Source of the DNA: G963665925 sp963678925
GTDB lineage: Bacteria > Bacillota > Clostridia > Peptostreptococcales > Acidaminobacteraceae
Length of the DNA stretch: 64,000 nt
Assembly: GCA_963678925.1 (NCBI GenBank)
Contig: OY787533.1
Coordinates: 2,480,001 to 2,544,000, forward strand
Direction of reading: 5' to 3'
In this document: positions 44,905 to 53,987 of the stretch, one piece after another
How the letters are laid out: each line of letters begins with the position of its first letter
How positions within the stretch are numbered: the first letter of the stretch is position 1
Made by a program: the position numbers and the translations under genes
Notes under the pieces: generated by a model
What the model was told of the DNA's origin: nothing
The model's input: only the letters and a program-made list of their open reading frames with translations
Database searches by the model: none

Positions 44905-46401
44905 ATGAGCAACCAAGAAAATCAAAGTGCACCAAGAATCAATGAACAGGAAATGATTCGTGTCCAAAAACTGGACAAGCTTAGAGAAATGGGTGTCGAT
45001 CCATTTGGTAAGAAGTTTGCACCAGCTGACCACTCTGAATCGCTAAAGGAAAAATACGGCGAGGTTTCAAAAGACGAGCTAGCAGAACAGAACTATCAGA
45101 CGACTGTAGCTGGCAGAATCATGAGTAAAAGAGGCAAGGGCAAAGCTGGTTTCATGCATATTCAGGACAATGATGGACTTATCCAGATTTACCTGCGTCA
45201 AGATGCACTGCCTGAGCTTGATTTTGAGCTCTATGACATGGCAGATATCGGTGATATTGTAGGTATTGAAGGTACTGTATTCAAAACTAAGACAGGTGAA
45301 GTTACGGTTAAGGCAACACGCTATCACCATCTGACTAAGGCGCTTAAGCCACTTCCTGAGAAGTTCCATGGTATCGCAGATGATGAAATTAAGTTCAGAA
45401 AGCGCTACCTTGACATTATCATGGACCGCGAAGTTAAGGAAATCTTCCTGAAAAAGCAAAAATTCTGGAGCACAATCAGAAACTTCCTGATTGAGCATGA
45501 CTTCCTGGAAGTTGAAACGCCAATTCTTGAAACATCAGCTGGCGGCGCGGCAGCAACACCATTCACTTCACACCATAACGCTCTGGACATTGATGTTGTT
45601 CTGAGAATTTCAATGGGTGAGCTATGGCAGAAAAAGCTTCTTGTAGCAGGCTTTGAAAAGACATTTGAAATCGGACGTCAGTTTAGAAACGAAGGCATGA
45701 GCCCTGAGCATCTTCAGGACTACACACAAATGGAATTCTACTGGGCATACGCAGATTTCAAAGATGGAATGGAGCTTACAAAGGAACTTTACCGCAAGGT
45801 TACAAAAGCCGTAATGGGTTCTTCGAAGTTCACTTCAAGAGGCTTTGAAATCGATATGGACAAGGAATGGGAAATCTACGATTTCGAAACAATCATTGAA
45901 GAGAAGACAGGTGTCAATATTTTCAACACGACAAAAGAAGAAATCGAAGCTAAACTGGATTCCCTTGGCGTTCAGTACGATACAAACATCGGCTTCTGGC
46001 GTATGGTGGATGTTCTGTGGAAAGTTGTTCGTAAGAACCTTTCTGGTCCAGGCTTCCTTGTAGGTCAGCCTGTACAGCTGAACCCACTGCCAAAGAGACT
46101 TGAAGAAGACAACCGTAAAGTGGCTCAGATGCAGATTATCCTAGCGGGTTCTGAAATGGGCAATGGCTATACGGAGCTGAACGATCCAATCGACCTGGAA
46201 GAGCGTTTCAAAGAACAAAGAGTCATGGGTGAGGAAGGCGACGAAGAGGCGCATGACCACGATGAGTCATTCATCGAAGCACTGCGTTACGGCATGCCTC
46301 CAGCATACGGATTTGGTGTTTCTGAGAGACTGTTCTCTGTTATGATGGATAGACCAATCAGAGAATGTGTACTCTTCCCACTGATGAAGCCTAAGAACTA
46401 G
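44905..46401 (+). CDS. lysS: Lysyl-tRNA synthetase, class II
   Basis: A 498-residue enzyme that charges tRNA-Lys. An OB-fold anticodon-binding domain (~60-165, TVAGRIMSKRGKGKAGF) precedes the class II core: motif 1 near FLIEHDFLEVETPIL, motif 2 FEIGRQFRNEGMSPEH and motif 3 APPxxGxG-type GMPPAYGFGVSERLFSVMMD. Start ATG 44905 is 7 bases after aggaagag; ATG 44899 is too close to it. Controlled by the upstream T-box leader. The motif 3 region lacks the usual LGIDR ending but has the corresponding arginine in MDRPIREC. Confidence 0.94.
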   Translation: MSNQENQSAPRINEQEMIRVQKLDKLREMGVDPFGKKFAPADHSESLKEKYGEVSKDELAEQNYQTTVAGRIMSKRGKGKAGFMHIQDNDGLIQIYLRQDALPELDFELYDMADIGDIVGIEGTVFKTKTGEVTVKATRYHHLTKALKPLPEKFHGIADDEIKFRKRYLDIIMDREVKEIFLKKQKFWSTIRNFLIEHDFLEVETPILETSAGGAAATPFTSHHNALDIDVVLRISMGELWQKKLLVAGFEKTFEIGRQFRNEGMSPEHLQDYTQMEFYWAYADFKDGMELTKELYRKVTKAVMGSSKFTSRGFEIDMDKEWEIYDFETIIEEKTGVNIFNTTKEEIEAKLDSLGVQYDTNIGFWRMVDVLWKVVRKNLSGPGFLVGQPVQLNPLPKRLEEDNRKVAQMQIILAGSEMGNGYTELNDPIDLEERFKEQRVMGEEGDEEAHDHDESFIEALRYGMPPAYGFGVSERLFSVMMDRPIRECVLFPLMKPKN

Positions 46402-46467
46402 ACTTCAATTTGGGTTAAAGCCAGTCACCAATTGATGGGCTGTGCATAAAACAGATTAGAAAAAATG

Positions 46468-46525
46468 AAGAAGGACTGAGATCTGCATCTTTTTAGAGAA
46501 AATGCAGATCTCAGTCCTTTTAAGT
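46468..46525. terminator. Bidirectional terminator between lysS and lipB
   Basis: aaggactgagatctgcat (46471-46488) pairs with atgcagatctcagtcctt (46502-46519), followed by ttaag on the plus strand and A-rich on the other side. The plus-strand T-run is short, so termination may be weaker that way. Confidence 0.75.
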
Positions 46526-46580
46526 TCCCGGTTAAAATCTGAAGTCTTCAAAGTATTCTGCGTGAAGGCGTTTATCTATT

Positions 46581-47252
46581 TTACACCACGTGCACATAAT
46601 CCATTTCAACCACAGCTTCATATCCAAACTGTTTTTTAAAGTAATCGATGACCTGGTTGTTGACCTGGTCAAAATCTACAGGGGTGCCCAAGAGGCTTTC
46701 AAGAGATGCTACGCCCCGGTCCTGAATACCGCAAGGTACAATGAGTCCAAAATGTGCCATGTTAGGGCAGACGTTAAAGGCAAAGCCGTGCATGGTGACA
46801 CCTCTGCGAACGGCAAGACCAATGGCTGTAATCTTGGACTGTCCAACCCAGACGCCGGTATGTTCATCATCTTTACCTGCGTCGATACCATACTCATGCT
46901 TGAGCAGGTCGATGAATATTTGCTCAAGACCCCCGACAAACCTGCGTATGCCAATACCGCTGCGCTTAATATCCACAATGGGATAACCTACAATTTGGCC
47001 ATAGCCGTGATAGGTGACCAAACCACCGCGGTCCGTCTGGAAAACAGATATGCCATGCTGTCCCAGGACTTCTTCAGATGCGAGAATCAGCCCTTCTGCT
47101 GAGCGCTTTCCCAGTGTGAGAACCGGTGGGTGTTCTACAAGAATCAGCGTGTCTCCAATTTCTCCAGACTGCCTCTTTTTAAGCAAATCGAGTTGAACCT
47201 CAAGTGCAGCCCCATACTCCAAGCGTCCCAATCTTACTATGTTCAGAACCAT
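46581..47252 (-). CDS. lipB: Octanoyl-[ACP]:protein N-octanoyltransferase
   Basis: A 223-residue enzyme that moves octanoate from acyl carrier protein to lipoyl domains, before sulfur insertion by LipA. Motifs: EHPPVLTLGKRS, DRGGLVTYHGYGQIVGYPI, WVGQSKITAIG (catalytic Lys) and MHGFAFNV...GLIVPCGI with the catalytic Cys. ATG 47252 follows aggggggattatat. No lipA is adjacent. Anaerobes use lipoate in glycine cleavage or 2-oxoacid dehydrogenases. Confidence 0.94.
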   Translation of the reverse strand: MVLNIVRLGRLEYGAALEVQLDLLKKRQSGEIGDTLILVEHPPVLTLGKRSAEGLILASEEVLGQHGISVFQTDRGGLVTYHGYGQIVGYPIVDIKRSGIGIRRFVGGLEQIFIDLLKHEYGIDAGKDDEHTGVWVGQSKITAIGLAVRRGVTMHGFAFNVCPNMAHFGLIVPCGIQDRGVASLESLLGTPVDFDQVNNQVIDYFKKQFGYEAVVEMDYVHVV

Positions 47253-47527
47253 ATATAATCCCCCCTGTTAGAATACCCCTATGTATCTGTTCACAGATGC
47301 TTACTCAGCATGTCAATAATTCATGTCTACTTTGATTTTACTGGAAATCAGACAAGAAGTAAAAGTCGTAATTGCGGGTGCGCTGAATGATATATGCCTC
47401 CTTGGGTAGTAAATGAATGGCTGTTAAGTGTTGCAGTCAGTTAATCGGGCCTGTCTGAGCGAGAAGACGGGGGTCTAGTTGACTGAAAACACTGGAATCT
47501 AAACAAATGAACCTGGAGGGAAAAGAA

Positions 47528-48190
47528 ATGGAAAGATATTATTGTACGGTTTGCGGCTATGTTCACGAGGGACCACTGCCTGAAGACTTTATTTGTCCAC
47601 GATGCGGAAAGTCGGCATCCTATTTTGAAGTACTTGAAGAAAATGCTGCTGCAGTGAACAAATACGAAGGCACAAAAACAGCGAAAAATCTCATGGAAGC
47701 TTTTGCAGGTGAAAGTCAGGCGAGAAATAAATATACATATTTTGCGGACATTGCCCAGCGTGAGGGCTATGACCAAATCTCTGCAATATTCCTTCAAACT
47801 GCGAGAAATGAGCAGGAGCATGCCCGTATTTGGTTCGAAGAGCTTGGACATATGGGAAGTACCGCGGAAAATCTGCTCAAGGCTGCTGAAGGCGAGAACT
47901 ATGAATGGACAGATATGTACGACCGGTTTGCAAAAGAAGCTGAAGAAGAAGGCTTCCCGGAATTGGCTGAACGCTTCCGCCGTGTCGGTGAAATTGAGAA
48001 AGCCCATGAAGCGCGCTATCGCTATCTGCTGAACAATATTGAAATGCAGAAGGTCTTTGAGAAAAGCGATGAAGTTATGTGGGAATGCCGCGTGTGCGGC
48101 CATCTGGTTATGGGCAAAAAGGCGCCGGAAATGTGTCCGGTATGTCACTACTCCAAAGTCTATTTCGAGGTCAGAAAAGAGAATTATTAA
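47528..48190 (+). CDS. Rubrerythrin with rubredoxin domains at both ends
   Basis: A 220-residue peroxide-detoxifying protein. An N-terminal rubredoxin motif (CTVCGY and CPRCGK, ~6-29), a four-helix di-iron domain (~45-180, FAGESQARNKY, NEQEHARIW, FAKEAEEEG, EIEKAHEARY) and a C-terminal rubredoxin motif (CRVCGH and CPVCHY, ~185-208). Start ATG 47528 follows ctggaggg; the frame extends to 47507. Known rubrerythrins have one rubredoxin, at the C-terminus, or at the N-terminus in reverse rubrerythrin, so the two-sided form is unusual. Likely reduces H2O2 with NAD(P)H-derived electrons. Confidence 0.92.
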   Translation: MERYYCTVCGYVHEGPLPEDFICPRCGKSASYFEVLEENAAAVNKYEGTKTAKNLMEAFAGESQARNKYTYFADIAQREGYDQISAIFLQTARNEQEHARIWFEELGHMGSTAENLLKAAEGENYEWTDMYDRFAKEAEEEGFPELAERFRRVGEIEKAHEARYRYLLNNIEMQKVFEKSDEVMWECRVCGHLVMGKKAPEMCPVCHYSKVYFEVRKENY

Positions 48191-48270
48191 TCAGGTGCAA
48201 GAGAAAGTTCAAGCAGTCTGATTTTGTAACAACCATTAGGGACCCGCCAAATTTCTACAGTCTACCATCT

Positions 48271-48287
48271 TGTCGACTTTGTCGACA
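48271..48287. other. Small palindrome tgtcgac/gtcgaca
   Basis: tgtcgac-ttt-gtcgaca between two gggacccg(c/t)caaat direct repeats (48240-48252, 48291-48305), just before the LysR terminator. Purpose unknown. Confidence 0.5.
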
Positions 48288-48292
48288 ACCTG

Positions 48293-48322
48293 GGACCCGT
48301 CAAATCTTGGAGGGTCCTTTTT
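48293..48322 (+). terminator. Rho-independent terminator after the rubrerythrin gene
   Basis: ggaccc (48293-48298) pairs with gggtcc (48312-48317), followed by ttttt. Confidence 0.8.
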
Positions 48323-48346
48323 ACTTGTCTAGGATTTCCCCGCATT

Positions 48347-49216
48347 TTAGTCCCAGGTTTCTGCCATGTCTTTAACGAGGTCGATGAAGCTTTCCATAGC
48401 AGGGAAGGTGTGTTTATCCTTATGATAGATAATTTGTGAGTATAGAGAAACATCCGTCTCAAAAGGGAGAATTGTCAGTCTTTCCTGTTCACTTTTATCT
48501 CTGACTGTGACCTCTGGAAGCAGTGAAAATCCAAGGCCGTATGAAACATACTGCTTGATCAGATCTACTGAACTGGTTTCAGTAACAGACTGCGGATTGA
48601 TTTTTTGTGCCGTCAGATAGCGTTCGAATATTTTACGGTAGGAGCAGACCTTTTCAGTCTGATAAACTGCGAGATTTTCACTGTGGAGTACGCGCAAATC
48701 AGAATTTGGCGGGAGGACCAGACAGAGCTTTTCCTCAATGAGGGAAATGCTCTTCAACTGGGAAAACTCAGTTTCGTTTTCAAGCTGAAATGCGATGTCA
48801 AGGGCACCATCACGGACCATTTGCCGAAGCTCGGCGCAGTTGCCGTAGTAGATTGAAAGATTGACATTGGGATGCAGCCTTGAAAAGTTCTTTACAAGGT
48901 CATAGAGTCTGTATTTGAGGATAGACTCATAGCCCCCGATGCGGATTGTTTTAACGGGCAAAGTGGTTTCCCTGAGTGCCAAGATATCCTGGTAGTCTTT
49001 TTCAAGGTGGGTGGTCCTCTGGTAGAGTTCCCTGCCAAATTCGGTAAGCATTATCTTCTTCCCAATTCTGTCAAACAAGGGCTCATCATAGTGTTTCTCG
49101 AGCTCTTTTATGTGCAGGGTCACAGTGGACTGGGCATAGCTGAGTGCCTTTGCCGCCTTGGTGAAGCTGGAGTAGGAGACGATGGCATTGAAGGTGATAA
49201 AGTTGCGAATATCCAT
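48347..49216 (-). CDS. LysR-family transcriptional regulator
   Basis: A 289-residue LysR protein. Helix-turn-helix SSFTKAAKALSYAQSTVTLHIKELEKHY (split; first helix ~16-23, recognition helix ~32-42). Substrate-binding domain at ~90-289. It is divergent from the amino-acid permease at 49357, with a 140-base shared control region; it probably regulates it. Start ATG at 49216 with RBS gaaagg. Confidence 0.93.
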   Translation of the reverse strand: MDIRNFITFNAIVSYSSFTKAAKALSYAQSTVTLHIKELEKHYDEPLFDRIGKKIMLTEFGRELYQRTTHLEKDYQDILALRETTLPVKTIRIGGYESILKYRLYDLVKNFSRLHPNVNLSIYYGNCAELRQMVRDGALDIAFQLENETEFSQLKSISLIEEKLCLVLPPNSDLRVLHSENLAVYQTEKVCSYRKIFERYLTAQKINPQSVTETSSVDLIKQYVSYGLGFSLLPEVTVRDKSEQERLTILPFETDVSLYSQIIYHKDKHTFPAMESFIDLVKDMAETWD

Positions 49217-49356
49217 ATGCTAGACCTTTCTTCAAGTTGAGATGAAACTGTCGTTTGCTCATTCATCAGTCAGACTGAACGTTATCATCAAAACCTTCAA
49301 TTTGACTGAAGCCTGCTATTGCATTAATCTTAGCTAAAAGAAAAGGTGGTGTAAAG

Positions 49357-50595
49357 ATGGAAAGAAAAATAAATGGCTTGGCTTTAAGCGGACTTATGAT
49401 TGGCCCTATACTTGGGAGTGGTATTATTCTGCTGCCGCCGCTTGTATTTGACAAAATTGGCCATACTGCAATTTATGGCTGGAGTATTATACTGATGCTC
49501 GGTGTGCTATTCGCAATGATCTTCGCACGTCTGTCCATGGCATACCCTGGAGAAGGTGGCATGACCATTGCAGTTGAAAAGGTGTTCGGGCTAAATGGAC
49601 GTCTTCTTTCCTCATTTGCGCTTATGTCCGCGGTCATGTTTGGGCCGGTGGCAGTGCTTCTGACGGCGGCTCAGTATTTGAACAATCTTGCCCCTTTGGC
49701 GGGGCTAGACAAGGAAATCATTGCCCTGGTCCTAGTTGTGTCTGCATTTTTGATACTCCTGAACAACATAGGCATGGTCTCCAAAATCAGTTTGGCGATT
49801 TCGTCTGTGATTACACTGATTCTGATTGTGAGCAGTATCAATGTCCTGTCTGGGAACAGCATCCATATTTCTGGCATTGAGGAGATCAATCCCATGGCGT
49901 TTGGACGGGCCCTGCTCCTGCTCTTCTGGGCAATTATTGGGTGGGAGGTTGTCGGAAGCTATTCAAGTGAAGTCAAGAATGGAAAGGCAACCATACAATT
50001 TGCGACAGTCCTCAGTCTGATTGTAGTGTCTTTGACCTACTTTTCAGTAGCACTCGCCGTACAAAGCCTGTCTGTGGAAAACATCTCCCTGAATGAAGTC
50101 CTTTATCCGCTGTTTGGAAACGCAAGCGGTCTGATTCTGGCATTTGCAGTGGCTGGGCTTTGTGTGACGACTTATCTGACCATTGTAGGTGCCATGGGAA
50201 GACTGGCGCATGCCTTGGCTCTTGACCACTATCTGCCTAAGATATTTACCTTGAAGACTGCCAAGGGCATACCCGTGACAGGAATAGGCTGCTTTAGCGG
50301 AATTCATCTTATGGTATTGGCATTGTCCATGCTGGATATCGTGGATATGGAGCGCCTTGTGATGATTGCAAACGGGTTTTTCATAGCCAATGCAATTCTT
50401 GGTTTGGCGGCTTCGGTACAAATTCTGCGCCACTGGGTCTATAAGGTTGGCGCCTTGGTCTTACTTATCGCCTTCAGCATTATGCTTGTCTTCCTTGAGC
50501 CGGTAACGCTGGTCGGATACGGCCTTGTAGTCTTAGCTGTATTCGCTGCGAAGAAGCGGCAAAGGGCCTTCACAGAAATCGCGACGATTAAATAG
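49357..50595 (+). CDS. APC-superfamily amino acid permease (YjeH-like)
   Basis: A 412-residue protein with about 12 predicted helices. Helix 1 GLMIGPILGSGIILLPPLVF has the unwound Gly-Ser-Gly typical of APC/LeuT-fold carriers. The overall length (412) matches YjeH-type exporters of branched-chain amino acids or methionine. RBS aaaaggtgg precedes ATG 49357. Divergent from a LysR gene, which may act as its regulator. The direction of transport is inferred from similarity only. Confidence 0.87.
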   Translation: MERKINGLALSGLMIGPILGSGIILLPPLVFDKIGHTAIYGWSIILMLGVLFAMIFARLSMAYPGEGGMTIAVEKVFGLNGRLLSSFALMSAVMFGPVAVLLTAAQYLNNLAPLAGLDKEIIALVLVVSAFLILLNNIGMVSKISLAISSVITLILIVSSINVLSGNSIHISGIEEINPMAFGRALLLLFWAIIGWEVVGSYSSEVKNGKATIQFATVLSLIVVSLTYFSVALAVQSLSVENISLNEVLYPLFGNASGLILAFAVAGLCVTTYLTIVGAMGRLAHALALDHYLPKIFTLKTAKGIPVTGIGCFSGIHLMVLALSMLDIVDMERLVMIANGFFIANAILGLAASVQILRHWVYKVGALVLLIAFSIMLVFLEPVTLVGYGLVVLAVFAAKKRQRAFTEIATIK

Positions 50596-50603
50596 ACACA
50601 TAA

Positions 50604-50642
50604 AAATGCCACAACCCCCAACACGGGTTGTGGCATTTGCTT
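50604..50642 (+). terminator. Rho-independent terminator
   Basis: aaatgccacaaccc pairs with gggttgtggcattt (50604-50617 with 50625-50638), followed by gctttt. Also suited to the convergent diguanylate cyclase gene. Confidence 0.88.
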
Positions 50643-50663
50643 TTGTTGGTTGTAGGACTGGAG

Positions 50664-51683
50664 TCAATCGACAAAAATGTATTTTAGGGTATTGCGACCG
50701 CTGTTTTTGGCTTCGTAGAGAGCCCTGTCAGCTCGAATGAAGCCATCCTGTATCTGGTTTGGTGTTTTAGGAATGTCTGAAATGCCCATGCTGATGGTCA
50801 GTCTTATGCCTTGTATAAAGGTGGCCTCCTGTGTTTCAGCACGAAGCCCTTCCAGTTTTTCAAGCAAGGCCTGTCTTTCAAGATGGCTCACGAGAAGGAA
50901 TTCTTCCCCGCCCCACCGATAGGCAGTCGTATCCTTAGAAACATATTTTGCAAGAAGCTCAGAGAACTGAATCAGCACCTCATCTCCAACAGGATGACCA
51001 TGGGTATCGTTGATGCTTTTGAAATGGTCGAGATCAATAAGCACAATAAGCGTCGTGTTGTTTCCCATTCTGTGGCGCAGGTTGTTTTCAAAATGACGCC
51101 GATTGGGCAGCCCTGTCAGAACATCGGTCTCCTGCACATGCTTGAGGGCAATGGCGGCTTCGATTTCTGAGGTGAATCCCTGCTTGAAATTGTAGAGAAT
51201 GTAGCTGGTGAAGAGCAGGCTTGCAATGACGAAAACGAAGTAGTGCATGTCCATATCCAGCCAAGCTCTCATGAGTACGAGGGGGCCAATGACGAGAAAG
51301 GTGAGTGCATACTGATAGCCTTTGCGATATCCGATGATGGTAATAATGAGTACCACCATGAGCTGCATGTAAAAGCGCATGGATATTTGCTCAAAGAAGA
51401 TAATCAGGGTGAAAAGCACACCGTAAAGTCCGGTGATGGATATGGCAAGGTCCATTTTCCCCTTATACCATATATAGAATACAAGTCCCATGGCAAGGGT
51501 CATGATGGCGACTTCAGCAAGGACGAACATGAGACGCCTTGTAATGATAAGGTCAGCCAGGAACATGCCCAGGGAGTAAATGTAGACAAAAACCATCAGA
51601 TTGAAGATGTTGTTGGATTCCTTTTTTTCAATGAAGGATCTGTTTCTGTAATTTTTTGAAGGTGGGCGGTCAAGCAGGTTCAA
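50664..51683 (-). CDS. Membrane diguanylate cyclase, tandem copy 2
   Basis: A 339-residue protein. Five or six predicted helices (~28-170, including FYMQLMVVLIITIIGY) precede a GGDEF domain (~185-339) with RWGGEEFLLV and LIDLDHFKSINDTHGH, so it should be an active cyclase. Its start overlaps the stop of the preceding gene (51680-52723) by four bases (ATGA), so the pair is translated together. Confidence 0.93.
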   Translation of the reverse strand: MNLLDRPPSKNYRNRSFIEKKESNNIFNLMVFVYIYSLGMFLADLIITRRLMFVLAEVAIMTLAMGLVFYIWYKGKMDLAISITGLYGVLFTLIIFFEQISMRFYMQLMVVLIITIIGYRKGYQYALTFLVIGPLVLMRAWLDMDMHYFVFVIASLLFTSYILYNFKQGFTSEIEAAIALKHVQETDVLTGLPNRRHFENNLRHRMGNNTTLIVLIDLDHFKSINDTHGHPVGDEVLIQFSELLAKYVSKDTTAYRWGGEEFLLVSHLERQALLEKLEGLRAETQEATFIQGIRLTISMGISDIPKTPNQIQDGFIRADRALYEAKNSGRNTLKYIFVD

Positions 51684-52723
51684 GACAAAACACCTCCTCG
51701 CGTTAACTTATTGCGACCTGTTTGCTTGGCATGGTAAAGGGCCTTGTCACAGTTTGAAAAGGCCTGTGTGAAGGATTCCGACTCAGGAACATGGTAACTG
51801 CCAATGCTGATTGTAAGGTTGATTTTTGAGCCTGTGAAGGACTTTTCAACCAGCTTTCGAAAGCTTTCCAGCCTCAAGTCGAAGGCGGAGGCAGCTTCAT
51901 TGTGACAGATGACTACAAATTCTTCTCCCCCCCAGCGGTAGACGTAAAAATCAGGCGGCTGGAAGTGTTGGCGTATGAGTGCTGAAAGTTCCTGAAGCAT
52001 ATGGTCTCCAGCATTATGTCCATAAGTGTCGTTGACAGTCTTGAAGAAATCAATATCCATGATTGCGAGCTCATAGGCGCTATCCGTCAGGATGCCTGTG
52101 TCTGCATGAAGCTTTTGGCGTGTGTAGAGCTTTGTGAGCAAGTCGATATCGGCAGATGTTGAAAGCTCAATTTTCTCCTGAATGCCCCGGCGGATCATTT
52201 TTTCCAGGTAGAGTGACATGAGCATGAGTGTGAAAGCGCTAATGACCATAAATATGGTGTCTTCAGCAACTAGGGTACAAAAAGGGGATTCGGCTCCGCA
52301 TTCGAGTGCGAGCATAAGCCGGTAAAGGAGTAGCCCGACGGCAGATATGTAGACCACAATAATTTGCCATGCTTCTATACATACAATCACAGTGATAAAT
52401 ACAAACATGACTAAATTTGAAAAGAAATGGAATGTGGTGAGATGACTAACTGTAATAAGGAGAATTTGTGTACCTGCGAAGAAGAGACTCAGCTGTGAAG
52501 GTATGATTTTTCCAGCATAGAGCAGGTAACCGGACAAGAGGAGCAACATCATGATTGCGTAGCCTGCAAGGCCATGATAAAACCAGGGAAAATACAGGCA
52601 TGTTGTCAAAAGAATATATAAGGATGTCACGATAAAGATATTTTGATAATAGAGGACTTTCTTCTGCACATAGGGCGTTTTATTTTCATAGTTTTTCTGA
52701 AAATAAGGCTTGAAAAAATCCAT
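51680..52723 (-). CDS. Membrane diguanylate cyclase, tandem copy 1
   Basis: A 347-residue protein with the same layout: about six helices (~27-175), then GGDEF (~190-347) with RWGGEEFVVI and IMDIDFFKTVNDTYGHN. GGEEF is an active variant. Similar length and architecture to the next gene suggest a duplication; the membrane regions differ clearly, so they may sense different ligands. First gene of the pair; its start is preceded by gaaaggcggg. Confidence 0.93.
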   Translation of the reverse strand: MDFFKPYFQKNYENKTPYVQKKVLYYQNIFIVTSLYILLTTCLYFPWFYHGLAGYAIMMLLLLSGYLLYAGKIIPSQLSLFFAGTQILLITVSHLTTFHFFSNLVMFVFITVIVCIEAWQIIVVYISAVGLLLYRLMLALECGAESPFCTLVAEDTIFMVISAFTLMLMSLYLEKMIRRGIQEKIELSTSADIDLLTKLYTRQKLHADTGILTDSAYELAIMDIDFFKTVNDTYGHNAGDHMLQELSALIRQHFQPPDFYVYRWGGEEFVVICHNEAASAFDLRLESFRKLVEKSFTGSKINLTISIGSYHVPESESFTQAFSNCDKALYHAKQTGRNKLTRGGVLS

Positions 52724-53060
52724 TGGAACACCCGCCTTTCATAAATATGGGTTGAATTCCATACGGTCTTGGATTCCCCCTGGGATAAAAGTGCTTGGGT
52801 CCTGGGGAAGGCTTACTATATTTATATGAGTAATCATGAGTCTTTAAACACGTTTTCGAATGTACAAAGGTCACATATGTGTTTTGGGACCATCATACAC
52901 CATGTCAAATAGTGTGTCAAAAATTATTAGTCTTTGTAATTTCATATAGTTTTCATACATCTTCCGCAAACTTTCCTTATATTTGTCCGATAAGCTGTAC
53001 CTGATAAAACCCCCAGCAGTTATTGCATATAAGTTTAAGTATGAACAAGGAGGCAGGATG
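52724..53060. other. Intergenic region between divergent genes
   Basis: Holds the upstream regions of the diguanylate cyclase pair (minus) and the acidic exported protein (plus). A possible leader hairpin for the minus strand pairs ttcccc (52774-52779) with ggggaa (52804-52809). No c-di-GMP riboswitch consensus was recognised. Nothing else seen. Confidence 0.5.
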
Positions 53061-53855
53061 ATGAATAAGAAAATTATCGTAGGAACACTGGCAGCGACAT
53101 TGATGCTGTCGACATGCGTGAGCGGATTGTCTTTTGCAAATGCAACAGGGCAAACTGGACAGGGAAATCAGCCACCCGTTGGCTGGAACATGCAGGGCGT
53201 AAACACGGCACGACAAATGCCTTTTCAGCAGTCTGCAACAACGACAGAAGACACTGCGAATATGCCGCCTATGGCAGGTGGCGTGGGGAATTTCGCACAG
53301 GGTCAAATGGGACAGCCGGGGCAGCAAATGGCGACAGGCATCTATGAAAGTGACGAGATTCTGGAAATCATCGATGAATATTATGAAGATATCAGTGATG
53401 ACTGGAGTGACGCTCTAACGAATCTTGAAGAGATTTACGCAGATATTCAGGAAGCCATGGAAGATGAGCAGGAGACAAGTTCAACAACGCTTCAGGATAT
53501 CATTGAAGATGTTCTGGATGACGCGCTTGACGACGATGTCACATATGATGACCTTTTGGAAGCCATAGAAGATATGGATGATGATGAAACAGACGACCTG
53601 AAGGATGCCCTGCTTGACGCAATTTTAGAGGGTGATCTGATGCTTGGCGGATTTGGCGGTGCCAACAGTGCAATGAGCGAAGTCACAGATAGCGCAAGGG
53701 AAGACATGGAAGAGGCTTACGAGCTTTACCAGGACCTTCTGACAGCTGTGGATGACGAAGATGATGACGAGATTGAAGATATTCTCGATACACTTCTTGA
53801 AATGCTGGAAGCACGCGTGGATGAAGCGCAAGAAATTCTGGACGATATGGAGTAG
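53061..53855 (+). CDS. Exported acidic helical protein, function unknown
   Basis: A 264-residue protein. A signal peptide (1-~28, ending LSFA) is followed by a Gln/Gly/Met-rich segment (~30-90), then by helices extremely rich in Asp and Glu (~95-264) that repeat the pattern D-D-x-x-D-x-L (e.g. EDVLDDALDDDVTYDDLLEA). Not a recognised family. Similar charge suggests binding of divalent cations outside the cell. Start 53061 chosen because aaggagg is 7 bases upstream; 53058 ATG is also possible. Confidence 0.8.
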   Translation: MNKKIIVGTLAATLMLSTCVSGLSFANATGQTGQGNQPPVGWNMQGVNTARQMPFQQSATTTEDTANMPPMAGGVGNFAQGQMGQPGQQMATGIYESDEILEIIDEYYEDISDDWSDALTNLEEIYADIQEAMEDEQETSSTTLQDIIEDVLDDALDDDVTYDDLLEAIEDMDDDETDDLKDALLDAILEGDLMLGGFGGANSAMSEVTDSAREDMEEAYELYQDLLTAVDDEDDDEIEDILDTLLEMLEARVDEAQEILDDME

Positions 53856-53897
53856 AAATCACCTGTAATCAGCCTTAAGGCAGATTACAAAAAAATC

Positions 53898-53961
53898 AAA
53901 TCCCCAGCCAAGTGGTATGCACTGAATAAGTGCTTATCCCACTTGGCTGGGGATTTTTCGT
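53898..53961. terminator. Bidirectional Rho-independent terminator
   Basis: aaatccccagccaagtgg (53898-53915) pairs with ccacttggctggggattt (53939-53956), then ttcg/T-rich, between the convergent acidic-protein and nuclease genes. Confidence 0.88.
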
Positions 53962-53987
53962 TCTGGGTTTATCATGACACAAGGGAA

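Noticed and set aside
52724..53060. c-di-GMP riboswitch before the tandem diguanylate cyclases
   Set aside because: The leader has a small hairpin but none of the conserved GEMM core sequences were found.
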